Of a DNA stretch of 37,883 nucleotides, positions 15,634 to 23,911 are shown one piece after another. Position numbers and translations under genes: made by a program. The DNA comes from JADCCX01 sp051649305 (GTDB lineage Bacteria; Pseudomonadota; Alphaproteobacteria; Rhizobiales; Beijerinckiaceae), in NCBI GenBank assembly GCA_051649305.1, contig JBOFGV010000016.1, positions 1 through 37,883 on the forward strand. Direction: 5' to 3'. Positions within the stretch are counted from its first letter, which is position 1; the number at the start of each line of letters is the position of its first letter. The notes beneath the pieces were generated by a model, which saw only the letters and a program-made list of their open reading frames with translations, did not search any database and was not told the origin of the DNA.

Positions 15634-16796
15634 CGCAGTCTTTGCGGCAGATCGCTCAACTGTTCCGGCGTCGCATTGGCAAAGGCGATGCGCAGCCAGT
15701 CTTCCTGTCCCGGTCCGAAATATTGCCCCGGCAGGGCCAAAACGCCTTTGTTCACGGCCAGATTCTGCGCTGTTTCTGCGGCGGAGCCAGAAGGTCCGGG
15801 AGGTCGCACATAGGCAAAATAGGCCCCGATGGAGCCGATATGCCAATCGTTCAATTCCCGCATGACCTCGGCAAAGCGGCTCGCCCGGCTTTCGATCACG
15901 GCGCGGCTTTCCTCACGCCAGTCGAGCAAGGCAGCCATGGTTTCAGCAACGGCTATCTGCCCGATGCGGGGCGGACAGATCTGAACTGTATCAAGCACCT
16001 TGGCGAGATCAGGCATCATTTTGTCAGGCGCGGTGATGGCCCCCAGTCGGTAGCCCGGAATCGCATAGGCTTTTGAAAAACTATAGAGCTGGATCAGATG
16101 GTTGGGCATGCCACCGGCTGTCTGCAAGAGACCATGGGGTTGCACCTGTTTTGCAGGCAGAAAGTCCCGGTAGGTCTCATCCAGCACAAGCCAGATTCCA
16201 GCTGCTTCTGCGAATGCGGAAAAAGCAGCAATGGTTGCAGGCGGATAGATGGCCCCTGTCGGATTATTCGGTGTTACCAGCACAAGGGCCCGCGTCTTTG
16301 CTGTCACAAGTGCCTCGGCATCAGCAACCGTGGGAACAAATCCGTTCTCTGGATGACCTGGCAAAGGCACCGCCCGGATGCCCAGCATATCCAGAGCCAT
16401 CTTGTGGTTGAAATACCATGGCGTGGGCAGGATGATCTCGTCTCCCGCTTTTGCCATGGTGATGACAGCCATCAGAAAGGCCTGATTGCAGCCGCTAACA
16501 ACCACGCTTTGGGAAGACGTGAGCGGCGTGCCATAAACCCGCGACATCTCGCTGGCATAGGCCTCACGCAAGCTGTCCTCGCCGCGGATAGGGCCATAGC
16601 GCGCGGTCGCTGGATCGGCGGCTGCTTTTTGCAAGGCTTGCATCAGCAACTGTGGAGGAGCCCCGCCTGGAGCGGCCTGTGACAGATCGATGATTGGGCC
16701 AACCTGCCCTTTGTAGGCAGAAAGCCATGCCTTTGCCTCCGGGATAGGCGGCGTGCCGGTGTCCTGAAGTTGCGGGTTTATATTGGCCATCAGCAT
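15630..16796 (-). CDS. class I/II PLP-dependent aminotransferase
   Basis: A 388-residue fold-type I aminotransferase, different from AatA. The PLP lysine is K242 in SFSKAYAIPGYRLG. N178 (TPNNPTG), D206 and Y209 (VLDETYRDF) bind the cofactor, R250 lies eight residues after the lysine as usual, and a C-terminal arginine (DWLRIAFAN) should bind the substrate carboxylate. The donor and acceptor are not predictable. The ATG at 16796 directly follows the stop codon of the upstream phosphatase gene, and ATG 16790 (MANIN) is an alternative, so the pair is an operon. Its 3' end overlaps the hydrolase gene by four bases. Confidence 0.88.
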   Translation of the reverse strand: MLMANINPQLQDTGTPPIPEAKAWLSAYKGQVGPIIDLSQAAPGGAPPQLLMQALQKAAADPATARYGPIRGEDSLREAYASEMSRVYGTPLTSSQSVVVSGCNQAFLMAVITMAKAGDEIILPTPWYFNHKMALDMLGIRAVPLPGHPENGFVPTVADAEALVTAKTRALVLVTPNNPTGAIYPPATIAAFSAFAEAAGIWLVLDETYRDFLPAKQVQPHGLLQTAGGMPNHLIQLYSFSKAYAIPGYRLGAITAPDKMMPDLAKVLDTVQICPPRIGQIAVAETMAALLDWREESRAVIESRASRFAEVMRELNDWHIGSIGAYFAYVRPPGPSGSAAETAQNLAVNKGVLALPGQYFGPGQEDWLRIAFANATPEQLSDLPQRLR

Positions 16797-17477
16797 CTAG
16801 GCTGTAACAGCGACCAGTCGGTCTACGGCTGTTGCAAGATCGTCAAAATGATCAATGGCGATGTCGGCACCAAGTTCGGTGACTGAAACATTGGTGTAGC
16901 CGAAGGTCACACCAACAACCGGAATGCCAGCTGCTTTGGCAGTGTCGATATCGGTCTTTGAGTCACCAATCATGACAGCGCGCTTTGGATCACCGCCTGC
17001 CAGCCGGATAGTTTCGAGCAGATGGCGCGGGTCTGGCTTGAAAAAGGGGAAGGTGTCCTTGCCGGAGAGATAGACAAAGCGGTCCATGACCTGAAGCTTC
17101 TCAAGCAACATAACGGCGTGCGCTTCCATCTTGTTTGTGCAAACAGCGAAGCGAAAGCCTCTGGTTTCCAATGCATCAAGCGCAGCCGTCACGCCGGGAA
17201 ACAGCGTCGAGAAGTCCGCGATGTGATCCTTGTAGTATGCGAGATAGGCGTGAAAAAGCCGATCCAGCTTTTCTTCAGGCAGGTCTTTTCCGGCCACTTC
17301 AAAAGCGCGCTGGATCAAGGCCTTTGCACCAGCCCCGATCAGATCGCGGGCTTTCTCGAACGGCAGGGGCTCCATGTCTTCACGCGCAAGAATGACATTG
17401 AGCGTCGCCACCAGATCAGGTGCGGTCTCAGCCAATGTGCCATCAAGATCAAATACAACGATAGGAGCAAGTGTCAT
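16797..17477 (-). CDS. gph: HAD-family hydrolase, phosphoglycolate phosphatase-like
   Basis: A 226-residue haloacid dehalogenase phosphatase. The nucleophile motif FDLDGTLAETAPDL sets D10 as nucleophile and D12 as acid/base. An alpha-helical cap follows (about 20-85), then motif II in CTNK, a lysine in FFKPDPRHL, and motif IV GDSKTDIDTAKAAG, as in Gph, which removes phosphate from 2-phosphoglycolate. I placed the start at ATG 17477, with GGA seven bases upstream; ATG 17495 would add six residues. It leads the operon with the aminotransferase, whose ATG abuts this stop. Other HAD substrates are possible. Confidence 0.88.
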   Translation of the reverse strand: MTLAPIVVFDLDGTLAETAPDLVATLNVILAREDMEPLPFEKARDLIGAGAKALIQRAFEVAGKDLPEEKLDRLFHAYLAYYKDHIADFSTLFPGVTAALDALETRGFRFAVCTNKMEAHAVMLLEKLQVMDRFVYLSGKDTFPFFKPDPRHLLETIRLAGGDPKRAVMIGDSKTDIDTAKAAGIPVVGVTFGYTNVSVTELGADIAIDHFDDLATAVDRLVAVTA

Positions 17478-17645
17478 GGTATCCGTTCCAGCCATTTCTG
17501 CCGTGGCATGATGTTATGCCCTTGTCCATCGGTTTGAACACGTCTTGATGCTGTTGCAACACTTGTATTTTTTGCAATTTTCGCCGAAAAAGAGGCCAGA
17601 TGAAAACAGTCCTGGGCGGATTTGCCCGTTGAGTGGAAAACGATC

Positions 17646-18548
17646 ATGCGTCTCGATGAGATCGGCCAATCTGACAATGTAGATGACCGCCGTGGTTCCG
17701 GTGGCGGTGGCGGCATGTTGCGCGGTGGTGGGCTTGGCTTTGGCGGCATGGTTGCTGCCGGACTGCTGGCCTGGTTTCTGGGTATTGATCCGCGCATTGT
17801 CATGGGCGGTGCGGAACTGATCTCGCGCGGCGCAGGATCCATGACGCAAGGATCATCAACCGGCAAAACTGGCCCTGTCAAAGACGAGATTGGCCGTTTT
17901 GCTTCGCAGGTTTTTGAGGCCAACGAACAGGTCTGGAAGCAGATTATTCCGGCACAGGCTGGCCAGCTTGTGCGCAACGCCCAAGGCACAGCTTATCAGG
18001 AGCCACGGTTGGTCCTGTTCACAGGCGCTACCCGTTCTGGCTGTGGCGGTGCGCAGTCAGCCATGGGACCTTTCTATTGCCCCACTGACCGGTCGGTTTA
18101 TCTTGATTTGTCGTTCTTTCAGGAGATGTCGACAAAAATGCGTGCCGGAGGCGATTTCGCCTACACTTACGTGATTGCCCATGAGATTGGCCATCATATC
18201 CAGAACCAGCTTGGCATTCTGCCGCAGGTTCAGGAGCGCCAGAAGCAGGTTTCGCGCCGTGAAGCCAATGCGCTGTCTGTCCGGGTTGAACTGATGGCTG
18301 ATTGCCTCGCAGGTGTCTGGGGCCATCACGCCCGCAACCTGATCAAGCTGGATGAATCAGATGTGCGCGAGGCGATGAATGCCGCGCAGGCCATCGGCGA
18401 TGACAAGTTGCAGAAGCAGTCACAGGGCTATGTGGTGCCTGACAGCTTCACCCACGGCAGCTCAGAGCAGCGCACGCGCTGGTTTATGCAGGGTTTGCGC
18501 ACCGGCCAGATGGGCCAGTGCAACACCTTCACAGCGCGCGATATCTGA
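17646..18548 (+). CDS. neutral zinc metallopeptidase (YpfJ family)
   Basis: A 300-residue protein of the family of E. coli YpfJ. A Gly-rich N-terminus (residues 17-36, with a run of five glycines) leads into a membrane span (about 34-50). A domain with the conserved CGGAQSAMGPFYCPTD segment and the zinc motif HEIGHH (179-184) follows, where H179, E180 and H183 are the metal ligands and catalytic glutamate; ELMADCLAGVW supplies the third ligand. The physiological substrate of the family is not established. The start ATG 17646 (MRLDEIGQSDN) fits the family's N-terminus; an in-frame start at 17622 does not. Its 3' end faces the DUF2336 gene 12 bases away. Confidence 0.9.
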   Translation: MRLDEIGQSDNVDDRRGSGGGGGMLRGGGLGFGGMVAAGLLAWFLGIDPRIVMGGAELISRGAGSMTQGSSTGKTGPVKDEIGRFASQVFEANEQVWKQIIPAQAGQLVRNAQGTAYQEPRLVLFTGATRSGCGGAQSAMGPFYCPTDRSVYLDLSFFQEMSTKMRAGGDFAYTYVIAHEIGHHIQNQLGILPQVQERQKQVSRREANALSVRVELMADCLAGVWGHHARNLIKLDESDVREAMNAAQAIGDDKLQKQSQGYVVPDSFTHGSSEQRTRWFMQGLRTGQMGQCNTFTARDI

Positions 18549-18560
18549 GGAGCACTTTAA

Positions 18561-20111
18561 TCAAGCGGCTTTGCTAAGAGCTAAGACATCTGCTTCTGCA
18601 GGTGTGGCGATTTCCAGTTCGCTGGAAAGCTGATCAATCTGCCGTACCAGTGCGAGCGCTTCATCCGTACCCGTTCGCATGTGCGTCTCGATGGCCCCGC
18701 GTGCATCTGACATGGCTCCGCAGCGGCGGCGCATATCCATCATGGCCGTCATGGCTTTGCGGTCACATTGCAAGGCTGACGCCAGTATCCCGGCGGTCTT
18801 GTCCATGCGTCCTGCCAGCATGTTCAATGCTGTCGAGAGATTGAGGCCCAGAATGCGTGCCGCAAACATCGCGAGTTCAGCCACCCGCAATTCGCCTGCG
18901 AAAGCGCAAACCGCATCGCCTACACTCATGCTGCCATCGTTGACCGAGGCAATGCATGTATCGATGCCAACCAGCATCTGGCCACCACGATAGGCATTCA
19001 CCAGATCGCCATTGGCCTGCTCCAGCGCTGCCCGGGCTTCTATTTCACCAAAGAGCGCCCCCGAGATCAGCAGGCGAGCCTTTGCCTCAATGTTCAGGAA
19101 CGGCAGCATGCGCTCGATGATCAGTTCAGGCAGATCATTGCGATAGACAAGAGCCTGCTTGATCATGAAATCACTTGGGGCGAGCTCGGCAAGTGTTGTC
19201 AGGCTCGAACGCGAGAATTTGGCAGATTTATTCTGCAGGGCTTTGACAATGGCCTGACGCTCCCCGCGCATCACGATCACATTGGTGATGGTTTCCGGCA
19301 AATGCGATAGCGATGCGATCTGGGCCAGTTCAACGGATGAAGCTCTGCGGGCCATGGTTATGGGGTTTGTTGCATCTTCAACCGGGTCACGTGCCCTTGC
19401 ACGACGGTCTGTCCGCGAAGATGCCGCTGACACAGGTTTTTCTGGAACGTGGGCCGGAATTTCAGCAGCTTCATCGATTAATAGCACGGGTGCCTGAACC
19501 AAAGGTTCGGACACTGGCAGATCAATCCCAGTTACTGCCCGCTCGATGGTAACCGTGGGTGCGATGTCGAAGACATCGTCTGTTTCAGCAGTAGCGAAAT
19601 CCATGCTTGCTTGCTGAACAGGTTCATCAACCTGATCAGGGCCAATCTCCTGCAAAGTCATGCGTCTGGTTTGCAGGGAAAGCGCAGTCTCGGCATCCGA
19701 AGCGTATTGTGCCAGTTCTGCAAACTTGTCTGGCCCTGTCTCCAGCGTTGCGGTTGGTTCAGGAACAGCAACATCATTGTGTGAAGCTTCCTGGAAAATT
19801 TCGGGCAAGGCTTCTGTCAAAGCGCCATCCGCCTGAGGCATTCTTGCCTGAATTTCAAAAGAGCGGCTGGCGATGGTTGATCGGAAGGCAGGAAGCAAGC
19901 CTGCCATCTGCTGCACTTCAGGAGCAAGGAATGTCACCACCTCGTCGTCAAGGTCCACGGCAAGATTGGCCATCACTTCGTCAAAAAGTTCGGTGGTGTT
20001 GTCATCGCCGACAAATCCAACTTTCATGAAAAGCGAGCAAATCTGGCGCAGGACCAAAGTCCGTCTGCCGCCGGTTCCATTCTGGATCAGCGCATCAAGG
20101 GTGGCTAACAT
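18561..20111 (-). CDS. DUF2336 domain-containing protein
   Basis: A 516-residue, all-helical protein without signal or membrane span. Residues 15-60 contain the N-terminal DUF2336 pattern (LCSLFMKV-type helix, then TTELFDEVMANLAVDLDDEV). Residues about 90-265 are acidic, rich in Ala, Pro, Thr and Glu, and probably disordered. Residues 270-500 hold a second helical block of HEAT-like repeats (for example FSRSSLTTLAELAPSDFMIKQ). DUF2336 is a widespread alphaproteobacterial family without agreed function. AGGAG precedes the ATG by 11 bases. It diverges from moaB across a 193-base gap. Confidence 0.85.
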   Translation of the reverse strand: MLATLDALIQNGTGGRRTLVLRQICSLFMKVGFVGDDNTTELFDEVMANLAVDLDDEVVTFLAPEVQQMAGLLPAFRSTIASRSFEIQARMPQADGALTEALPEIFQEASHNDVAVPEPTATLETGPDKFAELAQYASDAETALSLQTRRMTLQEIGPDQVDEPVQQASMDFATAETDDVFDIAPTVTIERAVTGIDLPVSEPLVQAPVLLIDEAAEIPAHVPEKPVSAASSRTDRRARARDPVEDATNPITMARRASSVELAQIASLSHLPETITNVIVMRGERQAIVKALQNKSAKFSRSSLTTLAELAPSDFMIKQALVYRNDLPELIIERMLPFLNIEAKARLLISGALFGEIEARAALEQANGDLVNAYRGGQMLVGIDTCIASVNDGSMSVGDAVCAFAGELRVAELAMFAARILGLNLSTALNMLAGRMDKTAGILASALQCDRKAMTAMMDMRRRCGAMSDARGAIETHMRTGTDEALALVRQIDQLSSELEIATPAEADVLALSKAA

Positions 20112-20182
20112 TCTTGTTTATCTCCTAAACCCAAGCTGGACCATGGAGGAGGGACGTTAACGGGTTTTGAAGTTGCTCAAAT

Positions 20183-20209
20183 TTGACAGAATTCCTTCAC
20201 ATTTATACT
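20183..20209 (+). promoter_or_regulatory. moaB: candidate moaB promoter
   Basis: TTGACA (20183-20188) is followed by TATACT (20204-20209) with a 15-base spacer, shorter than ideal. It lies about 95 bases before the moaB start in an otherwise AT-rich gap (20112-20304) with no other feature seen. Confidence 0.3.
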
Positions 20210-20304
20210 TGCTGAAAGGTTGACGCGGTGTCGGTTAAACGGGCACATGCGAACAAGGTTGCCTTTAGCCAATCTGTTTTGAATGAAAGAGCCAAGGAAA
20301 AGCC

Positions 20305-20868
20305 ATGTCACGTCTGGATGAAAGCAAGCCGTTCATTCCTGTGCGCATCGCAGTGCTGACCGTCTCTGACACCCGCGTCGCAAGCGATGACAAGTCCGGC
20401 GATATTCTCGTCGAGCGGTTGACCGCTGCCGGGCATCATCTGGCCGGAAGGGGCATTGTACCTGATGATGTCGAGGCCATCCGGCAGAAGGTAGGTGAAT
20501 GGATTGCTGATCCGGCCGTGGATGTTGTTATCACAACCGGAGGCACAGGCTTCACAGGCCGTGATGTGACGCCCGAGGCGCTGGAGCCGTTGTTTGAAAA
20601 GCGTATGGATGGCTTTTCATGGGTGTTCCACCAGATCTCATACCAGAAGATTGGAACATCCACTGTGCAATCCAGAGCCACAGCCGGTGTTGTGAACAGC
20701 ACCTATGTCTTCTGCCTGCCGGGATCGCCCGGTGCCTGCAAAGACGGTTGGGACGCCATCCTCGCGCTCCAGCTCGATTTTCGCCATCGCCCCTGCAACT
20801 TTGTCGAGATCATGCCGCGGCTGGACGAGCACCTGCGCCGCCCGAAGGCCAAGGGCGCAACAGCGTGA
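20305..20868 (+). CDS. moaB: molybdenum cofactor biosynthesis protein B
   Basis: A 187-residue MoaB/MogA-fold protein that acts on molybdopterin during molybdenum cofactor assembly, probably at the adenylylation step. The MoCF motif TTGGTGFTGRDVTPEAL is at residues 77-93, and the C-terminal GSPGACKDGWDAIL motif that shapes the pterin pocket is present. AAGGA lies eight bases before the ATG. In E. coli MoaB is dispensable and MogA does this step; in bacteria lacking MogA, MoaB takes over. No other cofactor gene is nearby. Confidence 0.93.
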   Translation: MSRLDESKPFIPVRIAVLTVSDTRVASDDKSGDILVERLTAAGHHLAGRGIVPDDVEAIRQKVGEWIADPAVDVVITTGGTGFTGRDVTPEALEPLFEKRMDGFSWVFHQISYQKIGTSTVQSRATAGVVNSTYVFCLPGSPGACKDGWDAILALQLDFRHRPCNFVEIMPRLDEHLRRPKAKGATA

Positions 20869-20874
20869 ACAAAA

Positions 20875-20904
20875 TAAAAACCCCTTGCCATCGCTGGCAA
20901 GGGG
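20875..20904. terminator. terminator between moaB and the DUF2076 gene
   Basis: A perfect ten-base stem, CCCCTTGCCA with TGGCAAGGGG (20881-20904), around TCGC. On the minus strand it is followed by TTTTTATTTT, making a strong terminator for the DUF2076 gene. On the plus strand only a weak T-tract follows, so moaB may be terminated less tightly. Confidence 0.88.
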
Positions 20905-20935
20905 CTTGATTTATGCCGTCGGCAGAAAAACTGGG

Positions 20936-21688
20936 TCAGGCCCAGTCGTCTCCGCCACCACCATCGTAGCTGCCGTCATCATAGGAAGCTTCCTGAGCGT
21001 AGTTGCCGCCCGATGGCTCTTCATACGAGGCAGGCTGCTGTGACTCAGGTGATGCACCTGCACCGCTGTTGCCTGTTGCAGAGGCTGCCTGAGCTGAACC
21101 ATTGCTGCCAGAGAACATGTTGCTGAGCGCATTGGCGGCCATGATACCACCGGCCACACCGGCTGCTGTCATCGCTGCTGTGCCAAGGAAGCCCATGCCG
21201 CCGCGCTGCTGTTGCTGCGCTGGCTGCCCCCAGGGACCGGGAGCTGGACCGCCAGGTTGCTGACCCCAGGGACCACCGGGCTGACCGGGAGCCTGTTGGC
21301 CATAACCCTGCTGAGGGCCACCCATTGGTCCACCTGCCATAGGTCCGCGACCCATCATGGAGGCTGGTGGAGGAGGGGCCTGACGCTGGCCGCCACCAAA
21401 CAGACCGCCGAGGAAACCGCCGGAACCCTGTGATTGCTGCTGCTGAACCTGCTGGGCATAGGCTTCAAACTGCTGCACCTTGGCCTGCAACTGCTCAATC
21501 TGCTGCTGCATGTTGGTCAGAGCCTGTTCCTGCGCATAGATGGACTGGGCCATCACGTAGGGCGCGTAGGGCTGCAGTTTGATCTGGTCAGCGATGAACT
21601 TTTCAGCTTCGGCATCGCGTTGGGTTGTAGCAGCGCCTTTGAGGCGCTCAAAAATACCGCCGATAACGTTCTTTTCTTCAGGTGACAT
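20936..21688 (-). CDS. DUF2076 domain-containing protein
   Basis: A 250-residue protein. Residues 1-75 form the DUF2076 helical head (MSPEEKNVIGGIFERL, AQSIYAQEQAL, then a coiled coil rich in Gln). Next come a Gly/Pro/Gln-rich low-complexity stretch (about 85-170), a short hydrophobic Ala/Gly helix (FLGTAAMTAAGVAGG), and an acidic tail ending in GGGDDWA, all typical of this family. No function is established; the layout resembles secreted or membrane-peripheral proteins. GGAGG lies nine bases before ATG 21688, which decides against starts at 21697 (adjacent to the site) and 21760. It converges on moaB at the shared terminator. Confidence 0.86.
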   Translation of the reverse strand: MSPEEKNVIGGIFERLKGAATTQRDAEAEKFIADQIKLQPYAPYVMAQSIYAQEQALTNMQQQIEQLQAKVQQFEAYAQQVQQQQSQGSGGFLGGLFGGGQRQAPPPPASMMGRGPMAGGPMGGPQQGYGQQAPGQPGGPWGQQPGGPAPGPWGQPAQQQQRGGMGFLGTAAMTAAGVAGGIMAANALSNMFSGSNGSAQAASATGNSGAGASPESQQPASYEEPSGGNYAQEASYDDGSYDGGGGDDWA

Positions 21689-21751
21689 GAATTTCATCCT
21701 CCGCGAATGGTCCACACGCATAACATGTGTTGGTCCAATAGCTAGGAATTG

Positions 21752-21789
21752 TGACAGCATTTGTCAGCAGGATGAAAAAAATATTTTTT
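21752..21789. promoter_or_regulatory. inverted repeats in the divergent DUF2076/hydroxyacyl-CoA gap
   Basis: TGACA-N5-TGTCA (21752-21766) is a perfect 15-bp dyad suited to a dimeric regulator, and AAAAAATATTTTTT (21776-21789) is a perfect AT palindrome nearby. Both lie about 110-145 bases before the fatty-acid gene. Candidate operator; the regulator is unknown. Confidence 0.35.
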
Positions 21790-21897
21790 GATTGCAGTGC
21801 CTTAACAGCTGTCTTTCGCACAAACAGCGTCATGATAATGCTGCGATTGCCGGAATTTGTGCTTGCCTGAACAAAAATCTTTGGCTCATCTGTGCCC

Positions 21898-23880
21898 ATG
21901 CAAGTGACATTCGAGAAACGCGGCGCTGTTGCCGTCATCACCATCAACAACCCATCGGTGCATGCACTATCCACGCCGGTGAGGGCACAGCTTCTCGCGG
22001 CCCTTGATGCGATGGAGCAGGATGAGGCGGTTGAGGTGGGCATCATCACCACTGCAGGCCGCACTTTCATAGCGGGTGCAGATATGCGCGAAATGGAGCG
22101 CCCGCTGGAAGCGCCCTTTCTGCCCGATGTGATTGCAAGACTGGCGCAATGCACAAAGCCGGTTGTGGCGGCGATGTTTGGCAGTGTGCTGGGTGGTGGG
22201 CTCGAAATTGCTTTGGCCTGCCGTGCCCGCATCGCCACAGAAGGCACCATGCTGGGGTTTCCCGAAGTGAAGATTGGTCTGGTGCCCGGGGCCAGCGGTA
22301 CGCAGCGGCTGCTCCGCCTCACGGATTTTGCCACCGCTGCACGCATGGTGACATCCGCGAAACTGGTATCAGCCAATGAGGCCATGCGGTTGGGTTTAAT
22401 TCATGCCGTTGCTTCTGGCGATCCCGTTGATGCAGCGATGTCGATTGTCGCGACTCGGATGCTATTTGACCAAAAGCGCTTTCCTCCATTATCCGAGATT
22501 GAGGCTCGGCCAGCCGCATTGCCAGAGGAAGGCACACTTGAGGCTCTCCACGCCGAGGTCAAAAAAGCAGCCAAAGGACAAGCCGCCGCTCCTGCCGCTC
22601 TGGCCATGATGGAAGCCACAGCACCGCTGGACTATACCGCCGGTCTGGCGATGGAACGCGCGCTTTTTGTGAAGCTTCGTCAAAGCCGCGAGGCCCACGC
22701 TTTGCGACGGCTGTTTCTGGCCGAACGCGAGGCCGGAAAAACGCCCAAAACCACTGGCGCAACACCAGCGATCATCAAAACAATTGGCGTGGTCGGGGCA
22801 GGCTTGATGGGCTGCGGCATTGCCTATGCCGCGTTGACCGCCGGATACCGTGTTGTCGTGGTTGAAGACAATGAAGCTGCACTTGAACGCGGGCAAAGCA
22901 GGATGGCGGACTTGATGGCCAGCGGTCTCAAGTCCGGTCGCCTCACAGCGGAACGCCAGAACGCCTTGCAGTCCCAACTGGTCATGTCTGTTTATTACAG
23001 CGCTTTTGCGGATTGCGATCTGGTCATTGAGGCTGTGTTCGAGGATATGGCGGTCAAGCAAAAGGTTTTTGCCAAGCTGGATCGTGTTGTCAGACCAAAT
23101 TGCATTCTGGCTTCCAACACGTCCTATCTTGATCTCGATGCCATCGCTGCGCTCACCAAAGATTCGGCACGGTTTCTGGGATTGCACTTCTTCAGCCCGG
23201 CGCATGTGATGCGGCTCTGTGAGGTTGTGGAAGGTGCAAAAACCTCCCCTGATACTCTCGCAACAGGCGTGGCTGTGGCGCGCAAGCTGGGTAAAATCCC
23301 GATTGTCACAGGCGTTTGCGAAGGCTTCTGCGGTAATCGCATACTGAAGGCCTACCGCATTGTGGCTGAGGCGATGGTGGAAGACGGCGCCTCGCCTACA
23401 GATGTCGACAGGGCCATGACGCAGTTCGGTTTTCCCATGGGGCCATTCGCCGTGCAGGATATGGCCGGGCTCGAAATTGCCTATGCTAACCGCAAACTGA
23501 AGCCTGCTCTGAGATCGGATGGCAGGACGCTCTCGCTGGTTGAATGTCTGGTCGAGGCGGGGCGTCTGGGCCGCAAGAACGGCAAGGGTTGGTATGCCTA
23601 TACGGAAGGGTTAACACAGGGGCAGGATGATCCTGTTGTGTCTGAATTGATTGCGAAAAACGCCAGAGACAAGAACCTTCCACAGCGCACTTTTTCGCAG
23701 GATGAAATCCGCGAGGCGCTGCTGGCAGCCATGGCCAGCGAGGGCACTGCGATCCTCGCGGAAGGCATCGTCAGTCGCGCTGAGGATATCGATCTGGTGA
23801 TGGTGCATGGCTATGGCTTCCCGGCGCACAAGGGTGGCCCGATGTTTATAACAAGCGTGGACAGTAAAATTCCCACTTGA
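21898..23880 (+). CDS. enoyl-CoA hydratase/3-hydroxyacyl-CoA dehydrogenase fusion (FadB/FadJ-like), C-terminus apparently truncated
   Basis: A 660-residue bifunctional beta-oxidation enzyme. The hydratase half has E103 (GGGLEIALACR) and E123 (GFPEVKIGLVPG), 20 residues apart like the catalytic pair E119/E139 of E. coli FadB, and the oxyanion motif IAGADM. The dehydrogenase half starts near residue 296 with VVGAGLMGCGI, the NAD-binding motif, and has the catalytic histidine H430 in LHFFSPAHVMRLCEVVEG and the later GNRI. The second C-terminal dehydrogenase domain is recognisable up to GYGFPAHKGGPMF, but then ends in ITSVDSKIPT. Family members usually continue about 50 residues after GGPM with a helix and an FWKPAPLL motif, missing here. 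The next gene begins an island, so the tail was probably cut off by insertion. ATG 21898 is chosen over GTG 21892. Confidence 0.9.
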   Translation: MQVTFEKRGAVAVITINNPSVHALSTPVRAQLLAALDAMEQDEAVEVGIITTAGRTFIAGADMREMERPLEAPFLPDVIARLAQCTKPVVAAMFGSVLGGGLEIALACRARIATEGTMLGFPEVKIGLVPGASGTQRLLRLTDFATAARMVTSAKLVSANEAMRLGLIHAVASGDPVDAAMSIVATRMLFDQKRFPPLSEIEARPAALPEEGTLEALHAEVKKAAKGQAAAPAALAMMEATAPLDYTAGLAMERALFVKLRQSREAHALRRLFLAEREAGKTPKTTGATPAIIKTIGVVGAGLMGCGIAYAALTAGYRVVVVEDNEAALERGQSRMADLMASGLKSGRLTAERQNALQSQLVMSVYYSAFADCDLVIEAVFEDMAVKQKVFAKLDRVVRPNCILASNTSYLDLDAIAALTKDSARFLGLHFFSPAHVMRLCEVVEGAKTSPDTLATGVAVARKLGKIPIVTGVCEGFCGNRILKAYRIVAEAMVEDGASPTDVDRAMTQFGFPMGPFAVQDMAGLEIAYANRKLKPALRSDGRTLSLVECLVEAGRLGRKNGKGWYAYTEGLTQGQDDPVVSELIAKNARDKNLPQRTFSQDEIREALLAAMASEGTAILAEGIVSRAEDIDLVMVHGYGFPAHKGGPMFITSVDSKIPT

Positions 23881-23904
23881 CTCCAAAGATCATATCATAT
23901 GATC
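23877..23904 (+). promoter_or_regulatory. promoter and 17-bp palindromic operator of the sugar-acid operon
   Basis: GATCATAT-C-ATATGATC (23888-23904) is a perfect 17-bp palindrome seven bases before the regulator's ATG. TTGACT (23877-23882) and TATGAT (23898-23903) could be the -35 and -10 boxes, 15 bases apart, so the palindrome would cover the -10 box. Transcription would then start one or two bases before the ATG, giving an almost leaderless mRNA, which fits the absence of a clear ribosome site. FCD-type GntR regulators bind short palindromes and usually repress their own operons. Confidence 0.6.
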
Positions 23905-23911
23905 ATTAGGC

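Noticed and set aside
21776..21789. AAAAAATATTTTTT palindrome as a terminator.
   Set aside because: A pure AT stem is too weak and there is no GC core; listed only as possible regulatory or bent DNA.
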